NCBI GenBank assembly: GCA_029269125.1
Contig: JARHXX010000015.1
Location: 1 to 64,000, forward strand
Source of the DNA: Kiritimatiellaeota bacterium B1221
GTDB taxonomy: Bacteria > Verrucomicrobiota > Kiritimatiellia > SS1-B-03-39 > UBA6053
Length of the DNA: 64,000 nt
Direction: 5' to 3'
A program made the position numbers and the translations under genes. Below are positions 45,594 to 54,862 of this stretch, in pieces (positions within the stretch are counted from its first letter, which is position 1; every line of letters begins with the position of its first letter). Below the pieces are notes generated by a model. That model did not search any database, was not told where the DNA came from, and worked only from the letters and a program-made list of their open reading frames with translations.

Positions 45594-46658
45594 ATGGAAA
45601 ATCTAAGATGTGCGGTAATTGGTTTGGGGATGGGGATGGGACATTTGCGGGGGTATTTAGAAAATCCGCGGGCGGAAGTGGTGGGGTTGGTTGATTTGGA
45701 TGAAGAACGATTGGCCCGTGGATTGAAAGATGCGCCGGGTGCAAAGGGCTATACGGATTTTGAAAAGATGCTGCGGGAATGTAAACCGCAGGTGGTGTCG
45801 GTGGCCTTGCCGAATTTTTTGCATGAGCCGGTGACCATTGCCTGTCTGGAGGCGGGAGCGGATGTGTTGTGTGAAAAACCGATGAGCAGCAGTCTGGCAT
45901 CGGCCCTCCGCATGGAACAGGCGGTGGAAAAAACCGGCAAACGGATTTTTATGAATCTTTCCCAGCGCTTTAAAAAGGAAAATCAGGCGGCCCGGGAACT
46001 GATGGAAAGCGGAGCGTTTGGCGAGGTGTATCATGCATATACGGAGTGGACGCGCCGGGATTGGATCCCCGGGTTTGGGGGATGGTTCGGGCAAAAGGAA
46101 TTGTCAGGAGGCGGTCCCATGCTGGATATTGGTATTCATAAAATTGATATGGCGCTGTGGCTGATGGGGCGGCCCAAGCCGGTGACGGTTTCCGGGATCA
46201 CCCATCATCAGCGGGGGATGCCTCTGGCAAAAAAAGAAGGGGTCAAATTTGATGTGGAGGATTACGCCACCGGATTTGTTCGTTTTGAAAATGGGGCCTC
46301 GCTGATTTTTGAAGCCTCCTGGGCGGGCTATCAACAGACCTATTCCCAGGAATCCTTCAAACTGATTGGAACCCGGGGCGGATTGGAAATTGCCGAAGGC
46401 AAGCAGGGGCTGGACTACATTTACAACCATGAAGTCAACGGGGTGCCGCTGGCCTCCCGCTTGGTCTGCGATAAAATGGAAGGGAAGAGTTCCACCGAAA
46501 GTCTGGTGGACTGTATTTTGGATGACAAACCCTTCCGGGCAAACATGGAGGACGGCATTCGCATGCAGGTGATTCTCGAAGCGTTGTATGAAAGTGCAAA
46601 CCGCGGATCAGAAGTGAATATTGCCAAAGATTTCCCCGATGCATTTGCGCTGTTGTAA
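45594..46658 (+). CDS. Gfo/Idh/MocA-family oxidoreductase
   Basis: NAD(P)-dependent sugar dehydrogenase of 354 residues. The Rossmann fold opens with RCAVIGLGMGMGHL. EKP lies in VLCEKPMSSSL, and the catalytic Asp/His motif is in GGGPMLDIGIHKIDMALWL. The C-terminal alpha/beta domain follows (FVRFENGASLIFEASWAGY). Family members oxidise sugars at C2 or C3 or reduce keto-sugars. A DUF1080 gene lies 52 bp downstream and a divergent AraC regulator upstream. Together this suggests a cytoplasmic route through 3-keto-glycosides, though the substrate is unknown. There is no Tat signal, unlike many secreted Gfo/Idh proteins of this phylum. Confidence 0.93.
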   Translation: MENLRCAVIGLGMGMGHLRGYLENPRAEVVGLVDLDEERLARGLKDAPGAKGYTDFEKMLRECKPQVVSVALPNFLHEPVTIACLEAGADVLCEKPMSSSLASALRMEQAVEKTGKRIFMNLSQRFKKENQAARELMESGAFGEVYHAYTEWTRRDWIPGFGGWFGQKELSGGGPMLDIGIHKIDMALWLMGRPKPVTVSGITHHQRGMPLAKKEGVKFDVEDYATGFVRFENGASLIFEASWAGYQQTYSQESFKLIGTRGGLEIAEGKQGLDYIYNHEVNGVPLASRLVCDKMEGKSSTESLVDCILDDKPFRANMEDGIRMQVILEALYESANRGSEVNIAKDFPDAFALL

Positions 46659-46710
46659 GGGGAACCTCCGAAATCTGAAATTTGAAATCTGAACATATAA
46701 AGGAAAAATT

Positions 46711-47442
46711 ATGGAACCTGTACGACAACTTGAAAATGAACATCTTGGATACTCAGACACCCCGAAACTGGCCAGTGGCTACACGGTGCATGACGGCACC
46801 CGTCCGCAAATGCCGGTGGTGGATGCGCAACCCGACCAAGTGCCCAGTGATGCGGTGGTCTTGTTTGACGGTCGCAGTCTGGAAGGATGGCGCAATGTGA
46901 ATAACGGTGAAGCCTGCGGATGGCAATTGCGCGAAGATGGCGCGATGGAAGTGGTGCCGGGTGTTGGGGACATCCAAACGGAAAAAGAATTTGGGAGCAT
47001 GCAATTGCATGTGGAGTTCATGAGTCCGGTGGTGGTGAAAGGGCAGGGGCAGGGACGCGGAAACAGTGGCGTCTTCTTGATGGGGCGTTATGAAATCCAA
47101 GTTCTTGACAACTACGAAAATCCGACCTATCCCGACGGAACCGTGGGCGGGATTTACGGTCAAACCCCTCCCTTGGTCAACCCCATCCGCAAACCCGGCG
47201 AGTGGAATGAATATGATATTCTGTGGAAGGCACCGGAGTTTAATGGTGAAGATCTGGTTTCCCCCGCGGTGGTCACGGTGCTGTTGAACGGCGTGGTGCA
47301 GCACCACGCGGTAACGCTCAAGGGACCGACCGAACACAAAGTTCTCCCCGGCTACAAAGCGCATCCGGCTAAAGGTCCGTTGAAATTACAGGACCATGGC
47401 GACCTGGTGCGCTTCCGCAATATTTGGGTGAGGGAGCTGTAA
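46711..47442 (+). CDS. DUF1080 protein (3-keto-disaccharide hydrolase-like)
   Basis: Protein of 243 residues with a concanavalin-like jelly-roll fold. The family signatures are VVLFDGRSLEGWRN near residue 50, GNSGVFLMGRYEIQVLDNY in the middle, GGIYGQTPP, and the final LQDHGDLVRFRNIWVREL. Some DUF1080 proteins have been shown to hydrolyse 3-keto-glycosides made by Gfo/Idh oxidoreductases. The start lacks any signal peptide or lipobox, so this copy should act in the cytoplasm together with the adjacent dehydrogenase; many other members are secreted. The region after its stop consists of repeats. Confidence 0.92.
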   Translation: MEPVRQLENEHLGYSDTPKLASGYTVHDGTRPQMPVVDAQPDQVPSDAVVLFDGRSLEGWRNVNNGEACGWQLREDGAMEVVPGVGDIQTEKEFGSMQLHVEFMSPVVVKGQGQGRGNSGVFLMGRYEIQVLDNYENPTYPDGTVGGIYGQTPPLVNPIRKPGEWNEYDILWKAPEFNGEDLVSPAVVTVLLNGVVQHHAVTLKGPTEHKVLPGYKAHPAKGPLKLQDHGDLVRFRNIWVREL

Positions 47443-47455
47443 CACAGACACTTCT

Positions 47456-47620
47456 GTCTGTGATCCCCGGCGGCTCCGCCGCGTGTGCAAAGCGGCAAGT
47501 GATGCGGAAGCATGAGAGAAGAGGTGCAAAACCCCTACAGGGTTTAGACAAAACCTGGTGGGGTCCGAGGGTTTCGCAGGCTCAACCCCCGGCTACGGTG
47601 CGCCATCCCTTTCAGGGATC
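47456..47620. repeat. 165-bp intergenic direct repeat, copy 1
   Basis: Identical in length to copy 2 at 47676-47840, with about nine differences (about 95% identity). It contains GCGGCTCCGCCGC, which can fold on itself, and small palindromes such as AACCCCTACAGGGTTT and ATCCCTTTCAGGGAT. The palindromes and stop-free translations resemble the non-coding repeats scattered through genomes of Bacteroidota and Verrucomicrobiota. No gene is credible here. Confidence 0.88.
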
Positions 47621-47675
47621 TGAGGAAAGGCGGGAGTTGTAAAGGAGATATAAGTTTTCCGATGGTAGGATTTTT

Positions 47676-47840
47676 GTCTGTGATCACGAGCGGCTCCGCC
47701 GCGCGTGCAAAGCGGCAAGTGATGCGGAAGCATGAGCGAAGAGGTGCGAAACCCCTACAGGGTTTAGATAAAGCCTGGTGGGGTCCGAGGGTTTCGCAGG
47801 CTCAACCCCCGGCTACGGTGCGTCATCCCTTTCAGGGATC
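47676..47840. repeat. 165-bp intergenic direct repeat, copy 2
   Basis: Second copy at a spacing of 220 bp from copy 1. The 55-bp spacer between the copies is not itself duplicated in full, although both copies are followed by a similar GGAAAGG/GGGAAGG stretch. The pair lies between the 3' ends of the DUF1080 and MATE genes. Confidence 0.88.
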
Positions 47841-47898
47841 CGAAGGGAAGGAGAAATCGGCAGAGGTTTTGCCTGTTATTTATGATGGCTGGATGTAG

Positions 47899-47917
47899 CT
47901 CCACGGTCCCCGTGGAG
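47899..47917. repeat. Hairpin near the MATE gene 3' end
   Basis: CTCCACGG (47899-47906) pairs with CCGTGGAG (47910-47917) around a TCC loop. A second small hairpin, GCGGC-GTA-GCCGC, lies near 47960. They complete the structured 550-bp gap but lack a T-run on either strand. Confidence 0.5.
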
Positions 47918-47992
47918 AACCGAGCGAGGGCAAATGGTAGCGGTTTGCACCCGCGGCGTAGCCGCTCGTGGTCACAGGCAGGAATGGCTGTG

Positions 47993-49327
47993 TTACCGGT
48001 GCAGCCACTTCCACAATCCCATGGCGAGAAAGAGGGCGCCGACGTTACTAAGGGCAATGCCGGCGTAAAAGCCGGGGAGTCCGTAGTAGTATTGCCCGGC
48101 GCAGGCCAGCGGAATCATGAGGATGAAAAAGCGTCCGAGAAAAGTCACCGAGGAGTAGAAGGGGTGCCGGAGGGCATTAAAGGCGGAAGTGAATTGGAGT
48201 TTCCAGGCGAAAAATCCGTAGCTGGCCGGAACGATCCACAGGTGTTGCTGGATGAGCCGCAATGATTCGGGGTTGACGGTGAACATGCCTGCAATTTGTT
48301 GACCAAAGCCGGCAACGGTCAGCCAAATGAGCAGGGAGCCGGCAAAACAGAATTTACCGGTGAAGCAGATGGCTTCGCGGATGCGGTCGGGTCTGTCGGC
48401 GCCGCTGTTTTGTCCGACGAAAGGTGCCATAACGGTGGATAAGGCGAAGAAGGGGCTCATCATCAGCGATTCGATACGGGTGCTCACGCCCCAGGCGGCG
48501 ACGGCGGCCTCCCCATTTCGGGAAACGATGGCGGTGAGTACACCGTTGGCCACCGGTATCATTTGATTGGTGACCGTCGCGGGGCAGGCGATGACCATGA
48601 CTTCTTTCCAGGAGGTCCACACGGCGCGGAGGCTCCCCAGTTTGAACACCAACAATTTATATTTGAAACGGAGCAGGCTGAACATCACCACGCAGATGAC
48701 TAAATATGCAATGATGGTGGCAAGGGCGGCGCCCTGCAGACCCATGGCCGGAATGGGGCCCCATCCAAAAATGAACAGGGGGTCTAAAATCACATTGATG
48801 AAGCCCGCAATCAGCATCACCATACTTGGAATCATGGTGTTGCCGGAGGCGCGGATGACGGAATTGCCCAGCATGGGAATGACGATAAATGCGATGCCGC
48901 AACCCCAGGGGAGCATGTAGGACCGGATGAGCGGGAGGAGATCCCGGGTGGCGCCCATGGCGAGCAGAATAGGATTGAGCAGGGGGTATCCCACGCTCAA
49001 CAGGCTGATCACCACCACCAGACCTAACAATAAACTATGAGAGGTGAGCATGCGCACCCGTTCGCCTTCACCGGCACCTATCGCCCTGGATACTACGGAC
49101 GAGACGCCGATACTCATCCCCATGCTGCTGCCGGTGACAAAAAAGACCAAAGGAAAGGTAAATGCCATGGCGGCCAGTTCCTGCTGACCCAACTTTCCAA
49201 TGAAATAGGTGTCCACCAAATTAAACAGCATATTGGCGAGCAGGCCGACCGTCATGGGACCGGTCATCCGCAATAATTCCGAACCAACCGGACCTGTTGT
49301 TAAAGATGGCGTACCCGCTTTTGACAT
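47993..49327 (-). CDS. MATE-family efflux transporter
   Basis: Inner-membrane drug or metabolite exporter driven by Na+ or H+, 444 residues with 12 expected helices. The N-terminal lobe starts LLRMTGPMTVGLLANMLFNL and continues VDTYFIGKLGQQELAAMAFT, a hallmark of the family. The second lobe repeats the pattern (VAAWGVSTRIESLMMSPFFA). LDPLFIFGWGPIPAMGLQGA is the conserved loop near helix 6. It resembles the DinF/NorM-like branch, but the substrate cannot be predicted. The gene stands alone. Confidence 0.93.
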   Translation of the reverse strand: MSKAGTPSLTTGPVGSELLRMTGPMTVGLLANMLFNLVDTYFIGKLGQQELAAMAFTFPLVFFVTGSSMGMSIGVSSVVSRAIGAGEGERVRMLTSHSLLLGLVVVISLLSVGYPLLNPILLAMGATRDLLPLIRSYMLPWGCGIAFIVIPMLGNSVIRASGNTMIPSMVMLIAGFINVILDPLFIFGWGPIPAMGLQGAALATIIAYLVICVVMFSLLRFKYKLLVFKLGSLRAVWTSWKEVMVIACPATVTNQMIPVANGVLTAIVSRNGEAAVAAWGVSTRIESLMMSPFFALSTVMAPFVGQNSGADRPDRIREAICFTGKFCFAGSLLIWLTVAGFGQQIAGMFTVNPESLRLIQQHLWIVPASYGFFAWKLQFTSAFNALRHPFYSSVTFLGRFFILMIPLACAGQYYYGLPGFYAGIALSNVGALFLAMGLWKWLHR

Positions 49328-49431
49328 AAGGGCTTTCTCTTACGCTATTCCTGACAACATGCAAACCACATAGCGGGGTTTCATTTTAGAAATCCCCTGA
49401 GTCCTGATTCAATGCATTTACAGATGGTTAT

Positions 49432-50385
49432 TCAAACCAAAGCGCCGTCCTGATATCCGGGTTTTTCCCATGGCGGTTGGGTATTTGCCAGCACCCGGGT
49501 GGAGATGCGGGTGAGGTGGGTCATTTCTTCTTTGGTGAAGGGAGTGAAGTTTGTGGCCATGGCCACATTTTCATTGAGGTGGGCGAGGGAGTCGAGGCCT
49601 ACCACGGCGCAGTAAATGCCGTCCAAACTCAGGGCATAGCGTATGAGGTCGCTGCCTTTGAGATCCGCTCCCCGGGCATGGCGGACGGTTTTCATGGCAA
49701 TCACGCTGACGTTTTGTTCTCTGGCCAGCGGTAAGAGTTTGTCTTCATATTTGCCGTTGTCGTCGCGCGTGCAGGGAAACACCGTCATCATGGCATCGGG
49801 ATGGAAGCGTTTTAGCGCGTTGCACAGCACATCCGCCCCGCTGTGGCCGGTGATGCCGTAGTGGTGAATGACTTTTTCATCTTTGAGTTTTTGTACCGCT
49901 TTAAAACAGCCCTTTTCCATTCGGTCCAGATCTTCTTTGGCTTTCAGATTCCACATGTGGAGAATATTGAGATGATCCGTTTTTAGATTTTTGAGACTGG
50001 TCTCCACATCCCGCATCAGACTGTCGTAATCTCGTCCGCCACTTTTTGAGACCAGAAAGATTTTGTCGCGGTGTTTTGCAACCACGGGCCCGATGATTTC
50101 TTCACTGGGACCGTAGCCCCGGCAGGTATCCCAATAATTAATTCCTTTTTCGAGTGCTTGTTCCAGCAGGGCCTGGCCTTCCCCGACTTTGTTTTTGTAG
50201 GGTTGGGTGAAGGCGGATCCCAATCCGAGTCCCAGCAGAGACACCGGGGTGCCGATTTTCCCGAGGGCCTGCCGGTCGATCCCCGCCACGGCGGGCGCCC
50301 GGGTTTCGGCGGCAGTGAGTTTGCCGAGGCCGGCGGCTGCCGCACCGGCCAAAGCTGTTTTTAAAAAGTCGCGTCGATGGGTCAT
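49432..50385 (-). CDS. Tat-exported aldo/keto reductase
   Basis: Protein of 317 residues. The N-terminus has a twin-arginine signal (HRRDFLKTALAGAAAAGLG), so the folded, probably NADPH-loaded enzyme would be exported. The aldo/keto reductase tetrad is visible as Asp in YWDTCRGYG, Tyr in the same motif, Lys in FLVSKSG and His in NILHMW. The family reduces aldehydes and ketones or oxidises sugars. Exported members with Tat signals are common in Planctomycetota and Verrucomicrobiota, often in sugar degradation, but no pathway genes are adjacent here. It is divergent from selO. Confidence 0.92.
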   Translation of the reverse strand: MTHRRDFLKTALAGAAAAGLGKLTAAETRAPAVAGIDRQALGKIGTPVSLLGLGLGSAFTQPYKNKVGEGQALLEQALEKGINYWDTCRGYGPSEEIIGPVVAKHRDKIFLVSKSGGRDYDSLMRDVETSLKNLKTDHLNILHMWNLKAKEDLDRMEKGCFKAVQKLKDEKVIHHYGITGHSGADVLCNALKRFHPDAMMTVFPCTRDDNGKYEDKLLPLAREQNVSVIAMKTVRHARGADLKGSDLIRYALSLDGIYCAVVGLDSLAHLNENVAMATNFTPFTKEEMTHLTRISTRVLANTQPPWEKPGYQDGALV

Positions 50386-50489
50386 GATGTCCTTTAGAGT
50401 TTTTTAAAAGGTATTCCTCTCGTTGCAGGATTACAAGGATATCTCTTGGTTGGAGATTGCGTGGTTCGCTTGAACGCGTAGGTTGAGGT

Positions 50490-51866
50490 ATGCCTATTTC
50501 TCAACAGACCTATTTGAATTTACCTCCTGAATTGTATCAACTCCAGGAACCGCAACCGGTATCCGATCCGAAAATGGTGATTTGGAATCACAGCTTGGGG
50601 GAGGAATGGGGTTTGGGTGAAGATGTGGCTTTGTTTGCCGGAAATGCGGTGCCTGCATCTTTGACGCCCCTTGCGCAGGCCTACGCGGGTCATCAGTTCG
50701 GACATTTCACCATGCTGGGGGATGGGCGGGCGGTGTTGCTGGGGGAAGCTGAAAAGGGGGGCGGTGAAAGAGTGGATGTGCAGCTGAAAGGATCGGGTCG
50801 CACCCGCTATTCACGGGGCGGGGATGGGCGGGCGGCGCTTGAGCCGATGTTGCGTGAGTATCTCATCAGTGAAGCCATGCATGCCCTGGGCATCCCCACC
50901 ACCCGATCGCTTTGTGTGGTCTCCACCGGAGAAAAGGTGTATCGGGAAGAGGTCTTGCCCGGCGCAATTTTGACCCGGCTCGCTTCCAGTCATTTGCGGG
51001 TGGGCACATTTGAATTTGCCGCGGGTTTTCGTCCACCCGAAGAGCTTTCCGCGCTGTTGCGGTATGCGATGGACCGGCATGATCCCGCCTGTGAGACGGG
51101 AGCGGATTTTTTTCAGGGGGTGATTGATCGGCAGGCCTCCCTGGTGGCCAAGTGGATGGCGGTGGGATTTGTGCACGGGGTGATGAATACGGATAATGTC
51201 GCAATTTCCGGAGAGACCATTGATTACGGACCCTGCGCGTTTATGGATCGATATGATCCCGAGACTGTGTTTAGTTCCATTGATCAGCAGGGGCGCTATG
51301 CCTATGGAAATCAACCACAGATCACCCACTGGAATCTCGCGGTGTTGGCCAGTGCACTGCTCCCGTTGTTTGACGAAGAGGAGGAGGCGGCGGAAGCTAT
51401 TGCCCGCGAATGCTTGGATCGTTTTCCACAAATTTTCCGGGCGGTGTGGCAAAAAGAAATGAATGAGAAGCTGGGGCTCAGTTCTCTGCAGGTGGGGGAC
51501 GACCAACTGGTGGGGGACTTGCTGAACCGGATGCATGAAGGTCAGATGGACTACACAAACACTTTTCGGGATTTACATCCGGAACATCCGCTGACGGGAT
51601 TGGAAGACTGGCATCAGGAATGGGTGAAACGGCTCGCGGGGGAAGAGGGGGTGATGGGGAGAATGCAGGCCCATAATCCCGCAGTGATTCCGAGAAACCA
51701 ACAGGTGGAGGCGGCGTTACATGCGGCGGGAGAAGGGGAGATGTCACACTTTCATTCGCTTTTGGATTTGCTGAAGGATCCCTATAATCGAAAGCAGGAT
51801 TTCGGTGAATTGGCGGTGACACCACCAAAGGATGCACCGGCTTACAAGACCTTTTGCGGGACTTGA
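50490..51866 (+). CDS. selO: Protein adenylyltransferase SelO (YdiU/UPF0061)
   Basis: SelO is a pseudokinase that transfers AMP from ATP to Ser, Thr or Tyr of target proteins and is linked to redox stress in E. coli. The 458-residue protein has the usual signatures: AYAGHQFGHFTMLGDGRA, LKGSGRTRYSRGGDGRAALE and VHGVMNTDNVAISGETIDYG, where the Asn and Asp take the catalytic loop and metal positions. The C-terminus is YKTFCGT, with a single cysteine; the C-terminal Sec or Cys motif in other SelO proteins is longer. TTGAGG lies near the ATG. Confidence 0.94.
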   Translation: MPISQQTYLNLPPELYQLQEPQPVSDPKMVIWNHSLGEEWGLGEDVALFAGNAVPASLTPLAQAYAGHQFGHFTMLGDGRAVLLGEAEKGGGERVDVQLKGSGRTRYSRGGDGRAALEPMLREYLISEAMHALGIPTTRSLCVVSTGEKVYREEVLPGAILTRLASSHLRVGTFEFAAGFRPPEELSALLRYAMDRHDPACETGADFFQGVIDRQASLVAKWMAVGFVHGVMNTDNVAISGETIDYGPCAFMDRYDPETVFSSIDQQGRYAYGNQPQITHWNLAVLASALLPLFDEEEEAAEAIARECLDRFPQIFRAVWQKEMNEKLGLSSLQVGDDQLVGDLLNRMHEGQMDYTNTFRDLHPEHPLTGLEDWHQEWVKRLAGEEGVMGRMQAHNPAVIPRNQQVEAALHAAGEGEMSHFHSLLDLLKDPYNRKQDFGELAVTPPKDAPAYKTFCGT

Positions 51867-51947
51867 AGAGGCGGCTTCATCCAAATGTAATTATCGTAAA
51901 AGGCACAGGCCCGAGTTTGCGTCTGCCCTTCTGGAGAGTCCCTGGAT

Positions 51948-54020
51948 TTACTTCCGGCGGAATTGAAAGTAGATGAGTCCTACTCCGGTGAGGAGGATGA
52001 GTCCAAAAGTGCCGGGCTCCGGAATCGCAGTGACCTGCCAGACGGTATTTCCTGATCCGTCGGTCGTGGCACCAAACTCCGCCAGCGGATTGCTGGAGTC
52101 AGATATCTGGTCCGCGAACAGAGACCAGGTCGAGGTTTGGTCGCCGAGCCCCACGAAGTTATCAATGGTATCATTCAGATTTAAGATCTGACCGCTGTTG
52201 AGGTCGAGCACTGCACCGGAGGCGAGCAGCAGAGAACCTGCGCCAATTTCAACAGAGGCGCTGTTGAGGTTGGCGTCCAGTACACTGTCTTCATCAATCT
52301 CAAGTGTTCCCACAATCAGTTTTTCACCATCCAAATCTGATGCGATAAGGCCACCGGAGGACACGGGGTTGTTGTTCAGGTGATTATTCACCAGTTGGAC
52401 ATGTGCGGTATCTGCGGCGCCATTTCCGATTTTCAGGTGATCCATTCCCCAGCTCCCCTGGGTGATCCCCCCATCGCCTGTCGCGGCGGCGGCATCGGCA
52501 ACTTCAAAAGTCACGGCACTGCCTCCGGGAGTACCTCCATTCATGACGAGAGTGGAGTTGCGTAAATTATCACGTCCACTGTAAGAGTTTATCCGGACAT
52601 CCCAATTGCCGCCCAGGGTTAAATGGGTGCCATTGGCTCCGCCGTCGATGCCCATATTTTGATGGGCCAAGTTGCCGCTGGCGGGCGCGTCGGGGCCTTT
52701 TCCGTTCGGCGCCTCCATGCGCACATCGCCTTTAATGATGACATCCGAATCTTCGACGATCAACAGGATCGGATCAAAATTGTATCCCGAGTTGGTTTCA
52801 CTGGCGTCATCAACCAGTTTCAGACCCTGTTCGAGGGTGAGGTCGTATCCTTTCGTATCGTAAATCTGGGCATCTGAATTGCCATCAGAATTTCTGAGGA
52901 TCATGCTGTAGCCACTACCCTCGGCAATGCCTCCGTTAAAAACGACTGCATCATTCATAAAACTGACGTGGCCCGTTTGGTTGATTTGGTGGGTGCGCCC
53001 GGAAGATCCCTCACTGTTCATCCACAAACTTCCGTAAGTTCCCCCGTGCATCCGCATGGCGGTCTGGTCGGTGTGGCTTACCGACTGCATGCCGTTCATG
53101 CGGATATTGAGACCTCCGAGATTATCCAGACGTCCGCCGTCAATGGACTCCACAACATAGCGTCCGGGACCGCTTTCACCGGCGGAAGCCGTCATGGTGA
53201 CAAAAGCGAGGTCATCGAAGTTCCAGGTCTGGTCGCTCCGCACATCCAGGTGAACCAGGCCCAGTCCCATGGCGCCTGCGGTGCGGTTTCCGGCCTGTTC
53301 CACATTGATGGTGGCGCCCACACCGGTAAAGCGGAATTGAGGGTTGAGGTCGTTGGTGGCATTCTCCTCCCGTGAACCGCCGGTCACCTGCATGAGACTG
53401 CCGTCCCCGTCAGTGGTGGGGGTGTTAAAATTGACCGTACTTCCGGTAATGTTGATGATGGTGCCGCTGGCGGGGTTGGCATCCCCGCCGCCGAGATTGA
53501 AAAATCCCCAGGAGGGAGAGCCGCGGCCTGTACTCTGACTGATATCCCAGCTGGAGGTGTTGATAACGACGCCGGTGGTCTGGGTACCGATTCTTAGACG
53601 GTTTTCACGTACGCTACCGCCTCCCCCTGACCCGGTTCCGGTGAACACCATTCCCAGAGGGAGGGTGAGGCTTTTATCGATGTAGAGGTCGGATTGAATT
53701 CCGTACCACAAACCGAAGTTCGCATTGTATTCGAAGCCTTCGGGATTAAAATTGATATCGGTATCCGCGATGTAAAGGTCCCCCTCGACTGCGCCATCGC
53801 TGTTGTCATAAAACTGAATGAGGGCGGTATCGCCGGCACCGGGAATGCTGCCGCCAATCCAGTTTGCGCCATCATTGATGTCGGTGGCGCTGCTCCCACT
53901 GTTTGAATTAAGTCCGTCCCATAAAATCTGGGCATTGCTGGCGCTGGAGAGAAAAAAGAACGCGGTGGCCGCAATGCGGGTTCGAAGCTTTATATTCGAA
54001 AAATGTCGATAGGGTTGCAT
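51948..54020 (-). CDS. Large secreted PEP-CTERM protein with beta-helix-like passenger
   Basis: Protein of 690 residues. A long signal peptide ends near SSASNA, and the mature part starts ILWDGLNSNSGSSATD. About 620 residues of Gly, Asn, Ser and Asp-rich sequence follow, with short strands of autotransporter-associated type such as GNWDVRINSYSGRDNL and NSTLVMNGGTPGGSAV. These should wind into a beta-helix. The tail IPEPGT, a hydrophobic helix (FGLILLTGVGLIYF) and QFRRK is the PEP-CTERM sorting signal. AGGAGA lies 5 nt before the ATG and a near-consensus promoter lies at 54067-54096, so it should be well expressed. A surface or matrix role is an inference from the family. Confidence 0.88.
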   Translation of the reverse strand: MQPYRHFSNIKLRTRIAATAFFFLSSASNAQILWDGLNSNSGSSATDINDGANWIGGSIPGAGDTALIQFYDNSDGAVEGDLYIADTDINFNPEGFEYNANFGLWYGIQSDLYIDKSLTLPLGMVFTGTGSGGGGSVRENRLRIGTQTTGVVINTSSWDISQSTGRGSPSWGFFNLGGGDANPASGTIINITGSTVNFNTPTTDGDGSLMQVTGGSREENATNDLNPQFRFTGVGATINVEQAGNRTAGAMGLGLVHLDVRSDQTWNFDDLAFVTMTASAGESGPGRYVVESIDGGRLDNLGGLNIRMNGMQSVSHTDQTAMRMHGGTYGSLWMNSEGSSGRTHQINQTGHVSFMNDAVVFNGGIAEGSGYSMILRNSDGNSDAQIYDTKGYDLTLEQGLKLVDDASETNSGYNFDPILLIVEDSDVIIKGDVRMEAPNGKGPDAPASGNLAHQNMGIDGGANGTHLTLGGNWDVRINSYSGRDNLRNSTLVMNGGTPGGSAVTFEVADAAAATGDGGITQGSWGMDHLKIGNGAADTAHVQLVNNHLNNNPVSSGGLIASDLDGEKLIVGTLEIDEDSVLDANLNSASVEIGAGSLLLASGAVLDLNSGQILNLNDTIDNFVGLGDQTSTWSLFADQISDSSNPLAEFGATTDGSGNTVWQVTAIPEPGTFGLILLTGVGLIYFQFRRK

Positions 54021-54066
54021 GTTTGTCTCCTGAAAAAGATTTCTTTGGGGTTTTTTAACTAAACAT

Positions 54067-54096
54067 ACTGTAACTAACGTTTGATCTATATGTCAA
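54067..54096 (-). promoter_or_regulatory. Sigma-70-like promoter of the large PEP-CTERM gene
   Basis: On the minus strand TTGACA (54091-54096) is an exact -35 hexamer and TACAGT (54067-54072) matches four of six -10 bases, with an 18-bp spacer. It lies about 47 bp upstream of the start codon at 54020, with AGGAGA (54026-54031) between. This is the best promoter match found in the window. Confidence 0.55.
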
Positions 54097-54184
54097 ACCT
54101 CAATTCTACATAGGGAGGATGACAGGGCGCCGCCCCCGGTTTACCCGGATCTGCGGAGGAAAAGCGCTTATAAAGCAGTGGGCG

Positions 54185-54862
54185 TCAGCTCTCGATCAGT
54201 ATGACGGTGAGGCGTTTGGGTCCGTGGGCCCCGAGGACCAGAATCCGTTCAATATCCCCCGTGCGGCTGGCGCCGGTGATAAAGGAAATGAAGGAGGGAA
54301 GGTTCTTTCCGTATTTCTCCCGCAACAGATCGTAACCGGAAAGCATATCCGGGAGGAGCTGATCCCGGGTGGCGAGGACCACATGGTGGGGCGGGAGTAC
54401 ACTTAATGCCCGGCCTCCGGAACCTTTGCTGGTGACCAGAACCGATCCGGTTTGGGCGATCAGCGCTTCGCATCCGCTGATTCCGGCATCACAGCTTTCA
54501 AGGGCGGTGGTGCCGGGTTGATCTTCCATCCAGATGACTTCCGGCGCCAACCCGGGAACCGCCACATCGGTGAGTGGCTGATGGTGGGAGGCTACTTTTT
54601 TCCAGCCACAGGATTTCGAAAGTTCCAGCACCGCATCGGTGGCGGCGGAAAGGGTTGGCACAAGATGGATTTCCACTTTCAGTTTTTCGCCCAGGCGACT
54701 GAAGTTGGCGAAACGCTCCTCAAAGGTGTCACCGCCGGGAGGCATGAATTTACGCGCTTCGCGCGGATTACGAATGCCGTCACCCGCGAGGGCGCGGACC
54801 TGCGGATGAGAGGGAACCGACAGGGCTTCGCGTACCCGGCCTAAAACTTCTTCTTTACTCAT
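54185..54862 (-). CDS. lutC: LutC-like LUD-domain lactate utilisation protein
   Basis: Protein of 225 residues starting at the ATG at 54862, which overlaps the lutB stop (ATGA); a longer frame runs back into lutB but has no support. LUD-domain signatures are EVIWMEDQPGTTALESCDAG, ISGCEALIAQTGSVLVTSKG and HVVLATRDQLLPDM. In Bacillus, LutABC oxidises L-lactate to pyruvate with Fe-S electron transfer. LutC is the small soluble member with an unclear catalytic role. It is the second gene of a lutB-lutC pair. Confidence 0.88.
   Translation of the reverse strand: MSKEEVLGRVREALSVPSHPQVRALAGDGIRNPREARKFMPPGGDTFEERFANFSRLGEKLKVEIHLVPTLSAATDAVLELSKSCGWKKVASHHQPLTDVAVPGLAPEVIWMEDQPGTTALESCDAGISGCEALIAQTGSVLVTSKGSGGRALSVLPPHHVVLATRDQLLPDMLSGYDLLREKYGKNLPSFISFITGASRTGDIERILVLGAHGPKRLTVILIES

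Noticed and set aside
47424-47898. Two similar reading frames of 72 and 78 codons
   Set aside because: Both are translations of the 165-bp repeat copies; the similarity comes from the DNA repeat and not from a protein family.
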